Source of the DNA: Saprospiraceae bacterium
Lineage (GTDB): Bacteria; Bacteroidota; Bacteroidia; Chitinophagales; Saprospiraceae
Length of the DNA: 14,143 nt
Assembly (NCBI GenBank): GCA_020849825.1
Contig: JADZFP010000268.1
Location: 1-14,143 of the forward strand
Reading direction: 5' to 3'
Shown here: one piece after another, positions 1 through 8,200 of the stretch
Layout: the number at the start of each line of letters is the position of its first letter
Position numbering within the stretch: the first letter of the stretch is position 1
Made by a program: the position numbers and the translations under genes
The notes under the pieces: model-generated
What the model was told of the DNA's origin: nothing
Databases searched by the model: none
The model's input: only the letters and a program-made list of their open reading frames with translations

Positions 1-1
1 C

Positions 2-1057
2 ATGAACGACCTGTACGCTTCCGCAGTTGCCGATTTCGTACCCAACGGTCCGGTAGACCAGTTCGATCCCTTCGGCGCTCAACTCGCTTACAATACCGGC
101 GCCATTTACGACCCTGTCATCAACCCCGGCGAGCAGGTGGACGAACTGGCGTACGATTTTGCCACAACGCCCGACGCCATCATCAACCATGCTCATTCGA
201 TTACAACCTCGGGCAATATGAACGAAGTGGTGCTGTCATTTGCCGGCAACTACGATGAAAAATTGATGCTCGGCGCCACGATTGGCGTACCGGTGGTCAA
301 TTACGTGCTGGACGGCACTTACGAGGAAAACGATCTGGCCGCCGATCAGGTGCAATACTTCGACCGCCTCCAATACACCGAATACCTCCGCACACAAGGC
401 GTGGGCGTCAATATGAAACTGGGCCTGATCTACCGCCCGCACGCGCTGGTGCGCCTGGGCGCTGCGTTCCACACGCCCACCCTGATGGGGCTTACAGACA
501 ACTATTACAACACGTTTACCTACGAGTACACCGACGGTGGCGGCCCCAACTCCAACACCGACCAGTCGCTCGACGGCACCTTCGACTACCGCCTGCGCAC
601 CCCCTGGCGGGCCAGCGGCAGCGCAGCTTTTCTCTTTCGCAAATACGGCTTTATCAGCGCCGATGTAGAACTCGTGGATTACAGCGCCAGCCGCTACAAC
701 TTCACCGCCGACGTGTCGAGCACCGGCAACGAACAACTCGAACGCATCGTCAACCGACAAATTCAGAACAGCTACCGGCAGGTCGTTAACCTGCGTTTTG
801 GCGGCGAACTGGCCCTCGACCAGTTCCGGCTCCGGGGCGGCGTCAATCTGCTGGGCAAACCCAACGAAGGAGAAACCGGATTCAATACGGCTTACTCGGC
901 CGGTTTCGGCGTGCGCGGCAACGCCTTTTTCATCGACCTGGGGTACCGCCTCTCCAAAGGACAAGGCGCCATCCGGGCGCCTTATGCGGGCTCCCCGACC
1001 GTAGACACCGACAATACGACTTCGGACCTGGTGCTGACGCTGGGACTGAAATTTTAA
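2..1057 (+). CDS. OmpP1/FadL-type outer-membrane beta-barrel protein, 5'-truncated
   Basis: The open frame enters from the window edge; the Met at base 2 is probably internal, because Bacteroidota members of this family usually run about 450-520 residues and only 351 are present, with no signal peptide. Visible features are alternating hydrophobic/polar strands rich in Tyr, Phe and Gly (for example LMLGATIGVPVVNY, VNMKLGLIYRP, FFIDLGYRLSKG), a HTPTLMGLTDNY stretch typical of the family, and a final strand LVLTLGLKF ending in Phe, the usual C-terminal signature for BAM-dependent barrel insertion. Family knowledge: FadL/OmpP1/TodX proteins form 14-strand barrels that take hydrophobic compounds across the outer membrane; in Bacteroidota they are often loosely annotated as hemin receptor or transport protein. 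The substrate cannot be inferred. It converges with the minus-strand gene downstream, 58 bases between the two stops. Family assignment is fairly secure, function is not. Confidence 0.8.
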   Translation: MNDLYASAVADFVPNGPVDQFDPFGAQLAYNTGAIYDPVINPGEQVDELAYDFATTPDAIINHAHSITTSGNMNEVVLSFAGNYDEKLMLGATIGVPVVNYVLDGTYEENDLAADQVQYFDRLQYTEYLRTQGVGVNMKLGLIYRPHALVRLGAAFHTPTLMGLTDNYYNTFTYEYTDGGGPNSNTDQSLDGTFDYRLRTPWRASGSAAFLFRKYGFISADVELVDYSASRYNFTADVSSTGNEQLERIVNRQIQNSYRQVVNLRFGGELALDQFRLRGGVNLLGKPNEGETGFNTAYSAGFGVRGNAFFIDLGYRLSKGQGAIRAPYAGSPTVDTDNTTSDLVLTLGLKF

Positions 1058-1070
1058 GGGATGTTTTTAC

Positions 1071-1126
1071 AGCATGTTTAAATTTCAATGCTGCCAGCAG
1101 CCCGGCGACGGAAATTTAAACATGCT
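1071..1126. terminator. Perfect 16-bp inverted repeat between convergent genes; candidate bidirectional terminator
   Basis: Arm 1 is AGCATGTTTAAATTTC (1071-1086) and arm 2 (1111-1126) is its exact reverse complement, with a 24-base spacer. The spacer contains a small GCTG/CAGC hairpin (1090-1101). The element starts 13 bases after the porin stop. Its right arm covers the last two codons and the stop (1116-1118) of the minus-strand gene. Position and symmetry suggest transcript termination or 3'-end protection for both converging genes. The stem is AT-rich and lacks a clean following T-run, so it is not a textbook intrinsic terminator. Confidence 0.5.
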
Positions 1127-2624
1127 CTTTCTGCAGATTTTGCACAATCTCTTCCCATATCCGTTCGTAGGGCACGACCTCCAGATCCTGCGCCACACCG
1201 CTGTAATGGAACGGAATACGGCGCAATTCGGCAAATGCCTGCGCGGTACCATTGTGGTGCAAACCGTTAAAACCGGATTTGGCAAGATGTTGTAACAAAC
1301 GGATAAACTGCATCGTGCGGCCGGGCACTTCGGTCTTGAACTGGCGACTGACCAGACTTTTCAACTGATCGATTTGCCCGGCCGCGCCGATCAGGTTGTC
1401 TTGCGCGATTGCGCTGACTACCTGCACCACCGATTGGTGCATGGCAAACAAACGATTGTCTTTGGTCTGTAACAATGATTCGGGCACCAGACGAACGGAG
1501 CGCCCGCCTTCGCTATCCTCTATTCTTCCCTGAAACAAGCCCAGGTATGTTTCGTAAATCTGCCACTTCTCGCGTTCGGCAGGCGGCAATTTTCTGAATT
1601 TTGGATGCTGAGCCGCCCGGTCAAAAATTCTTTTGGCTTCCAGAAACTGACCGGTGTGCATGGCTAAAAGAAAATAACGATCGAGGGTGGCAAACCAGAA
1701 GGAATCGCCTTCGGAGGTGGTTTGAAGCAGTTTTTCTGCATCCTGTCTGCCGCGTATAAAGTCGCGCAGATGCAGATAGGCCACGAATTTTTTCAGCCAC
1801 AGTTTTTCCGTCTTGCTATGGTGCTGATAGTAGGGGTATTCGGCCAGAAACTGGTCATATTCCCTGCAAACTTTCAGTATACCGTTCCAATCGCGCTCGG
1901 TTTCATACTGACAAGCCCGCACGACCATGTAACTCATGTACAGGAACGGACTTTTAAACCGTGTATATAGTTGCTCCAATTCTGTACCGGCGGTTTGCAT
2001 CTCATCGGAAAACAAACCTTTTTCGGTCTCCGAACAGGCATACTGATGCTGGTAAACCATGTGCATACAAATCGTCTCGGAACGGATTTCAGCCTCGTAC
2101 ACCTGCCCATATTCCCGCACCAAACCATCGAAGGTCAAAAAATCCTGTGAACTGCCTTGCTGCATGGCATACTCGCGCAGCACCCTGGCGCTTTGCAGAA
2201 CATGTTCGGTAAAATGGTATTTGAGCGCAATGGATAATACCGAACGGGCCAGTTCGACGGCGGTGAGCGGAGCATCCTGCGACAGGAGAATCTTGACCAG
2301 CGCCCACTCTTTATTGCACTGAAAATAGGCGCGTTCGTAAGCGGCAACCGGCGTCTGTACCTGATCGAGCGCAAAAAGCAGGTTGAGCAAACGTTTGCGG
2401 AAACGCGACTTTAACTGACGATAGCGATCATCAGTCGGACTACAGCCGTACAGGTGGGTAGCGGCATCGCGGTCGTTTTTGTAACGGCCGGCCAGCAAGG
2501 ATTCATAAAACTCGTTGAACTTGCTGTTTTTACTGCTTAGTCCGCCAAAACTCTCCTCCAGGGCACTGCCTTTCCGGCCTTTGACCCGGTTGATGAGTTG
2601 GGCAATTTCCAAAAGATGTTTCAT
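1116..2624 (-). CDS. Hypothetical all-helical protein (TPR-like), 502 aa
   Basis: No family is recognised with certainty. The protein has no signal peptide or membrane segment, so it is probably cytoplasmic. It appears almost wholly alpha-helical: a basic N-terminal part (residues 1-90) contains NDRDAATHLYGCSPTDDRYR followed by LKSRFRKRLLNLLFAL, and the remainder is a run of helix pairs with aromatic and Ala positions resembling a degenerate TPR-type solenoid (for example AVELARSVLSIALKYHFTEHVLQSARVLREYA, here split over residues of about 120-155). No catalytic motif is visible. The N-terminal basic segment could bind nucleic acid, which is speculation. The start is the Met at 2624, which gives MKHLLEIAQLI. 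It is transcribed alone, divergent from the rmlC-led series and convergent with the porin, and its stop codon lies inside an inverted repeat. It may be a lineage-specific Bacteroidota protein; the reading frame itself is convincing from length and composition. Confidence 0.75.
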   Translation of the reverse strand: MKHLLEIAQLINRVKGRKGSALEESFGGLSSKNSKFNEFYESLLAGRYKNDRDAATHLYGCSPTDDRYRQLKSRFRKRLLNLLFALDQVQTPVAAYERAYFQCNKEWALVKILLSQDAPLTAVELARSVLSIALKYHFTEHVLQSARVLREYAMQQGSSQDFLTFDGLVREYGQVYEAEIRSETICMHMVYQHQYACSETEKGLFSDEMQTAGTELEQLYTRFKSPFLYMSYMVVRACQYETERDWNGILKVCREYDQFLAEYPYYQHHSKTEKLWLKKFVAYLHLRDFIRGRQDAEKLLQTTSEGDSFWFATLDRYFLLAMHTGQFLEAKRIFDRAAQHPKFRKLPPAEREKWQIYETYLGLFQGRIEDSEGGRSVRLVPESLLQTKDNRLFAMHQSVVQVVSAIAQDNLIGAAGQIDQLKSLVSRQFKTEVPGRTMQFIRLLQHLAKSGFNGLHHNGTAQAFAELRRIPFHYSGVAQDLEVVPYERIWEEIVQNLQKEHV

Positions 2625-2841
2625 TTAGCTGGTAACCTGACTTTTATCGTCGCACATAAGGACGATTTAGACGTTACAAATTCCGTGCCCGTCACATGAA
2701 TAATGATGCTTCCAAGATGTTTTTAAGCAATTCTACCTGGTATTTTTGAACGGCCTAACCTAAAATTGGTAAAAAATAAGCGCGATCTGTTTGGGATGCT
2801 CCAAGCCCTGTTTGCCAACTTTGCGGCAATATTCTCCGACC
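2625..2841. other. Divergent intergenic region
   Basis: These 217 bases separate the helical-protein gene (minus) and rmlC (plus) and are clearly more AT-rich than the flanking genes. Both promoters must lie here. One sequence matching the Bacteroidota -7 consensus is seen on the plus strand (annotated separately); none was found with confidence on the minus strand. No RNA gene or further open frame is supported. Confidence 0.6.
2741..2748 (+). promoter_or_regulatory. Candidate Bacteroidota -7 promoter element for rmlC
   Basis: TATTTTTG matches the TAnnTTTG consensus used by the primary sigma factor of Bacteroidota, and lies 93 bases before the rmlC start codon. The usual upstream TTG, about 19-20 bases further 5', is not cleanly present, so this is a partial match in AT-rich DNA. 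If real, it would give a leader of about 85 bases and could serve rmlC and the following protease genes. Confidence 0.3.
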
Positions 2842-3387
2842 ATGAAATTTACAGAAACCTTTATACCCGATCTGATCGTTTTCGAACCCGGCGTCTTTGG
2901 CGACGAACGCGGCTATTTTTTTGAAAGCTACAACCGCCGGGTGTGGGCCGATATGGGTATACACGCCGATTTTGTGCAGGACAACCAGGCGCGTTCCGTG
3001 CGCGGGGTGTTGCGCGGCCTGCATTACCAAAGCGGCGAACACGCCCAGGCCAAACTGGTGCGCGTAGTGGAAGGCGAGGTGCTCGACGTAGCCGTTGATC
3101 TGCGCGAAGGGTCTCCCCATTACGGCGAATGGTTCAGTATCCGCCTCAGCGCCGAAAACAAAAAGCAACTGTTCGTGCCGCGCGGGTTTGCGCACGGCTA
3201 CATCGTGTTGAGCGAAACTGCCGAGTTTTGTTACAAATGCGATAACTATTACGCCAAAGCCGCGGAAGGCGGGTTGCGATACGACGATCCGCACCTGGCC
3301 ATTGATTGGCAGTTCGACCTGGGCAAGGTGATCGTATCGGAAAAAGACCTGGCGCTGCCTTATTTCGGCGCACACCGGAAAGCCTGA
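2842..3387 (+). CDS. rmlC: dTDP-4-dehydrorhamnose 3,5-epimerase (RmlC/RfbC)
   Basis: This is a cupin-fold epimerase of 181 residues, the normal family length. It converts dTDP-4-keto-6-deoxyglucose to dTDP-4-keto-rhamnose in the cytoplasm for surface polysaccharides. Visible family motifs are GYFFESYNRR (24-33), QDNQARSVRGVLRGLHYQ (46-63) with the conserved catalytic His61, LVRVVEGEVLDVAVDLR (72-88), LFVPRGFAHGY (110-120), Tyr131 in the YKCDNYY segment, and RYDDPHLAIDW (146-156), followed by a SEKDLALP tail. An in-frame ATG lies 17 codons upstream, but the start at 2842 gives the classical N-terminus MKFTETFIPDL and normal length. No rmlA, rmlB or rmlD is beside it, so the rest of the pathway must lie elsewhere. 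A relative acting on another dTDP-keto-sugar is possible. A secreted peptidase gene follows after 46 bases. Confidence 0.95.
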   Translation: MKFTETFIPDLIVFEPGVFGDERGYFFESYNRRVWADMGIHADFVQDNQARSVRGVLRGLHYQSGEHAQAKLVRVVEGEVLDVAVDLREGSPHYGEWFSIRLSAENKKQLFVPRGFAHGYIVLSETAEFCYKCDNYYAKAAEGGLRYDDPHLAIDWQFDLGKVIVSEKDLALPYFGAHRKA

Positions 3388-3433
3388 TTTCCAAGGTCAG
3401 ATTGTGTATTTTAGCGGGAAAATTACCCGTGTC

Positions 3434-5170
3434 ATGACTACACTTCTTCGCATACTGACCCTCCTGGCCCTTCCCTGCAACCTGTCGGGCCAGACCAATA
3501 TCCTGTCCACCAATCCGGTTGCGGAGCAAATCATGCTCGGCAATTACAATCCGGCAGATTATGCGGCCGGAACGGCCATCACCGATCCGGGCATCATTGC
3601 CGACGGAATTGCCGAGGGCGTTTCGCCCGATAGTCTGAAAAGCTATATTATCCGGCTGAGCCAGTTCGGCACGCGGAACACCGGCAGCGATACGATCAGC
3701 AACACCACCGGCTATGGGGCTGCACGCCGCTGGGCATATCAGAAATTTCAACAGTTCAGCGCCGAAAACGAAGACCGGCTGGTCGTGTCGTACCTCCAGT
3801 TCGACCAAGACATCTGCGGCATGGGGCGCCACGCCAATGTGATCGCGGTGCTGCCCGGCGCCGACACCAGTAACCCCGGCGTCATCCTGATCGAAGGGCA
3901 CATGGACAGCCGCTGCGATGTTTTGTGCGACGTCGACTGTCCGGCCGAGGGCGTCGAAGACAATGCCAGCGGCACCGCCCTGGTGCTCGAACTGGCGCGT
4001 GTAATGGCGCAGTATACCTTCGCCCATACGATCGTTTTTTGCCTCACCACGGGCGAAGAACAGGGCCTCTACGGCGCCGAGGCATTTGGCCAATACGTAC
4101 AAACAAAAGGCATTCCACTGCGCGCCGTATTGAACAACGACGTTATCGGCGGCGTCATTTGCGGGCAAACTTCCTCGCCGCCCTCCTGCCCGGGCTTCAA
4201 CGACGTCGACTCCACGAGCGTGCGGCTGTTCTCCGCCCTGTCGTTCAATTCGCCCCACAAACAGCTGGCGCGCTACATCAAACTGGAATACCAGGAAAAC
4301 CTGCTGCCCACTGCCGCCGTACCCATGACCATCCGGATCATGTCGCCCGAAGACCGCACGGGCAGGGGCGGCGACCATATTCCGTTCCGACAGAAAGGTT
4401 ATCCGGCCATGCGCTTTACCGCTGCCAACGAACACGGCGACGCTTCCAACGGCCCCGGCTACGACGACCGCCAGCATACCTCCGACGACATCCTCGGCGT
4501 AGATACCGACGGCGACACGGTCGTCGATTCTTTTTTTGTACAATTCAACTACCTGGCCCGCAATGCCGTCATCAACGGCAACGCCGCCGCCATGATCGCC
4601 CGGGCCGTGCCCCGTCCGACCGATTTCACTGCCTTCCGCACGGGTTCGCAACTGACTGTTACGGTTATCGACCCGGCCAATCTGGGCGTCTACCGCGTTG
4701 CCCTGCGCAGCACCGCCAACGACTGGGATACTGTTTTTACCCTCAACGGCAGCACCGGCCTGTTCCCCTGCAATCCCACGGGCGCCCTGATCGTCAGCGT
4801 GGCAGGCGTGGATGCGCAGGGCATCGAAAGCTTGTTCAGCGGCGAAAAACTGGCCACGACCGTCAATGCTGCCCACGATCCTGCCAGCGAGGCCACGCCC
4901 AATATCCGCCTGTTCCAGAACCGGCCCAACCCATTCGATGAGGCGACCTGGATCTCCTATTGGGTCAATGAGGTACCGCGTTACCGCAAAGCATGGATTC
5001 AAATCACGGATCTGCAGGGCAAAATAGTGGAGCAGATACCCATCGAACTGCGCCCGGGACTCAATGAGATACTGTACACACACGGTTACGGCGTGCGCGG
5101 CGCCTTCGCTTACACCCTGTACGTCGACGGGCAAGCGCTCGACAGCCGGGAGATGATCTTTGCCAACTGA
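3434..5170 (+). CDS. Secreted M28-family zinc aminopeptidase-like protein with T9SS sorting domain
   Basis: The 578-residue product starts at 3434, ten codons inside the longest frame, because that start gives a clean signal peptide (MTTLLRILTLLALPCNLSG, then Gln). The M28 catalytic domain spans about residues 70-385 and shows the expected metal and catalytic residues in order: His156 and Asp158 in EGHMDSR, Asp176 in VEDNASGT, Glu208-Glu209 in TTGEEQG, Asp236 in LNNDVIGG, and His348 in RQHTSDD. M28 enzymes are co-catalytic two-zinc exopeptidases; the substrate is unknown. A beta-rich linker resembling a fibronectin III-type domain (about 390-485) follows. The C-terminus, from about 492, reads NIRLFQNRPNPF and ends in a strand series like a type A T9SS sorting domain, predicting secretion or surface attachment. 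A Cys-rich stretch (CDVLCDVDC) sits between two zinc-ligand motifs. It lies 46 bases after rmlC and 53 before the M43 gene, so co-transcription is likely. Confidence 0.9.
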   Translation: MTTLLRILTLLALPCNLSGQTNILSTNPVAEQIMLGNYNPADYAAGTAITDPGIIADGIAEGVSPDSLKSYIIRLSQFGTRNTGSDTISNTTGYGAARRWAYQKFQQFSAENEDRLVVSYLQFDQDICGMGRHANVIAVLPGADTSNPGVILIEGHMDSRCDVLCDVDCPAEGVEDNASGTALVLELARVMAQYTFAHTIVFCLTTGEEQGLYGAEAFGQYVQTKGIPLRAVLNNDVIGGVICGQTSSPPSCPGFNDVDSTSVRLFSALSFNSPHKQLARYIKLEYQENLLPTAAVPMTIRIMSPEDRTGRGGDHIPFRQKGYPAMRFTAANEHGDASNGPGYDDRQHTSDDILGVDTDGDTVVDSFFVQFNYLARNAVINGNAAAMIARAVPRPTDFTAFRTGSQLTVTVIDPANLGVYRVALRSTANDWDTVFTLNGSTGLFPCNPTGALIVSVAGVDAQGIESLFSGEKLATTVNAAHDPASEATPNIRLFQNRPNPFDEATWISYWVNEVPRYRKAWIQITDLQGKIVEQIPIELRPGLNEILYTHGYGVRGAFAYTLYVDGQALDSREMIFAN

Positions 5171-5223
5171 GGGGCAGCACAGTGCGCTCCGGTTGTGTCT
5201 TTCACCACAAAAAGCGAATTCCA

Positions 5224-8200
5224 ATGAACGCCTTGCACCGTATTGCCCTATTCTTTCTTATTTCGCCTTTTGTCGCATTTGCCCAACAAGTCAAACTGCC
5301 GGAACCCCTCCGCGCACCGCAACGCGTACTCACCTGTGGCCAGTCTGCGGCCCAGCAGCAACTCTGGCAACAACACCCCGAACGCGCCGCGCGGCAGGCT
5401 GAACTGGACGGCCAATTGTACCAAAAGGCCTCCGGGTCGTCCAATTCAGCCGTGAAAGGCGCGCCGGTGTACACCCTGCCCGTGGTGTTTCACGTCATTC
5501 ACAACAACGGCCCCGAAGACCTGAGCGACATCCAGATACTGGCCGCTCTTGATCAGGTCAACGACGCTTTTGCCCATGCCGGCTATTTCTCCGTCGAGGG
5601 TGAAGACACGGGCATTCGGTTTTGCCTTGCCCGGCGCACGCCCGGCGGAGCCGCCACGACCGGTATAACGCACACCCAATCGGCGCTGACCAATTTCACG
5701 ATGGAAACCCAGGACCTGGCGCTCAAAAACCTGATCCGCTGGGACCCGACGCGGTATATCAACATTTGGGTTGTGGCAGGCATCAACAGCGCCTCCTCGG
5801 GTCCGGGCGTGGCGGGGTATGCCTATTTTCCTTCTTCACATGGCGAAGCCGAAGACGGGATCGTGTGCGAAGCCTCGTTCCTTGGCGCCGACCCGGCCGG
5901 CAATTCGGTTTTGGTGCACGAATTGGGGCATTACCTGGGCCTTTACCACACCTTTCAGGGCGGTTGCCCCAATGCCGACTGCCTGCTCGACGGCGACCGC
6001 GTATGCGATACAGCGCCCGATCAGGCGCAACACAGCGTTTGTCAGTTCAACTCGTGCAGCACCGACGCCGACGCCCCTGCGCCCAACCCGTTCAACACCG
6101 ACGTGGACGACCCGACGACGAATTTCATGGACTATTCGGCACTGGAATGTTACGCGGGTTTCACTGCCGGACAGGCGGCACGTATGCAGGGCGTGGTAGA
6201 AACCGCTCGACAAAGCCTGCTCGATTCCGACGGTTGCCTCGACCCCTGCACGCAGCCGATTCAGTGCTTGTTTCAAGCCGTGCCCGCGGTTTCGGTACCG
6301 GGGCAGCAGATACAACTGGTGAATCAAACCACGGGTGCGACGACTTATCAATGGTTTGTCGAGGGCTCGCCTATCGGCCCTTTCACCGACAACTTTTACA
6401 CTTTTGGGCAGGAGGGCGCCTATCACATCGAACTGATTGCCGCCAACAGCGACCCGAATTGCAGCGGCTCCTACTCGATTTATCACGTGGTCGATTGTCC
6501 GGTCAATGCGGGATTTATAACCAGTGAAACCGTTATTTCCGTCGGTGAAACAGTGGTTTTTACTGATACGAGCAGCGGTGCCAACAGCTGGCAATGGCTC
6601 ATCAACGGTATCCTGACCGGTACAAATCCGGGGTTCAGTTACACCTTTTCTTCATCCGGTATTTACACTGTCGTACTGACGGCCGGCAACGGCGCCTGCA
6701 CCGACCAGGCGGCCGTAGCCATTCGGGTGGAAGCGCCTTGTACGGGGCTGATGGAACTCGGGGAGTACCGCTCCCCCGATCCGGTTTACAACAAACTGAT
6801 TCTGCACAGCACCCTGTTCTCGCAGGCAGGCGACGTGGCGGGCGCCGGGGTTTTGCCGGTCGGCTTCGACAATTATAAGGGTCTGCTTGCCAAATGGAAC
6901 GGCGCCGCGCAACTCCAGTGGATCAAGGGTGTTCAGGGGCGCTATTTTCATAAAATGCTCGAAGCCCCCGACGGAAACTGGGTCGCTTATGCCATTGGCT
7001 CGCCATGCCTTTTGACCAAAATAAAACCCGACGGCACGGTGCTCTGGACCAAGTCCTTCACGATCTCGGGCAGCCTGTCGACCTACCTGGGCTTCAACCA
7101 CCTGGCCATCATGCCGAACGGCGATATTGCCTGTTGTTTTATCGCCGATAACCAGAACACGACCTACCTGTTTCGCCTGGATGCCAACGGCAACCTGCTT
7201 TGGCAAAAATCGTTCGGCGGTTATACCGGTTGCAACATCAGCCCGGCCTACGACGGCAGCAACAACCTTTGGGTATTCATCTTTTCGGATTACTACTTCG
7301 TGGTATCGCCCGACGGACAAATTCTGAACATCCGCGAGCCGGTTTTTACCCTCGGCCAGGGGCAATACGCCGAACTGATCCGGGGCAACCAGCACCCCGA
7401 CGGCAGTTTTTCCCTCTGGGCCCGTACCACCCTGCCCAACAACGACGTCGGACTGGTATTGTACCACTTTTCACCCTCCGGCAACCTGCTTTGGTTGCGC
7501 AGTTTTGACAACAGCGGCGCGGCTCAAAATTTCGAACAATATTACCCCGGCGACGGCTGGCTGCTCAGCCTCAACGTCGATCTGCAACACATCGCCCTGC
7601 GCCTCAACGAAGACGGCAGTACGCGCTGGACCAAACGTTTCACCGGCGGCGGCCCCGCGTACGTGTTCACCGGTTTTTCGGGCTTTGAAGAATCGCCCGA
7701 CGGCAGGGTAGCCGGCATGAACAACACCCCCAATTACAAGATGTACCTGACGATATTCGATCCGCAGGACGATGCCGCCTGCGATCTGGTCGATTTCAAC
7801 CTGCCGCCGGCTTTCCAGCCGCCGGTCAATATTCAACCCATTACCAAATCAATCATACCGTCCAATATTCCGTTCGGCGATTTCAACCTGGTGTTTGAGG
7901 ACCTCAGTCTTGAATTTGAGCCGAAATGCACCGCGCCTGCCGGCTGCCCTGAAATTTGCGACAACGGACAAGACGACGACAACGACGGCCTGGCCGATTG
8001 TGCCGACCCCGATTGCCAGTGCGGCCCCAACAACGTTTGCGTGCCCGACGCAACGGCGACGCTCGATTCGGTCGTTTGCCAGAATGGTATTTTGCGCGTA
8101 CACCTGCGGGTATGCAATTCGGCCGGCGCGGAAATACCGGTCAATACGCCCGTCCAGTTTTACCTGGGCGATCCTGTCGTCAGCGCGGCAAATGCCTACG

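Noticed and set aside
236..964. 242-codon open frame on the minus strand
   Set aside because: Antisense shadow of the outer-membrane barrel gene; Ala/Val-rich without family motifs.
2791..2841. 17-codon N-terminal extension of RmlC from the upstream ATG
   Set aside because: The extension has no counterpart in the family's usual N-terminus, and the ATG at 2842 gives the standard length of about 181 residues.
3925..4941. 338-codon plus-strand frame
   Set aside because: Out-of-frame shadow within the M28 gene; extremely Arg/Pro-rich and not protein-like.
3146..5224. 692-codon open frame on the minus strand
   Set aside because: It lies antisense to rmlC and the M28 peptidase, both of which have clear motifs. 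Its translation shows no recognisable domain, and long antisense frames arise easily from the codon bias of GC-rich genes.
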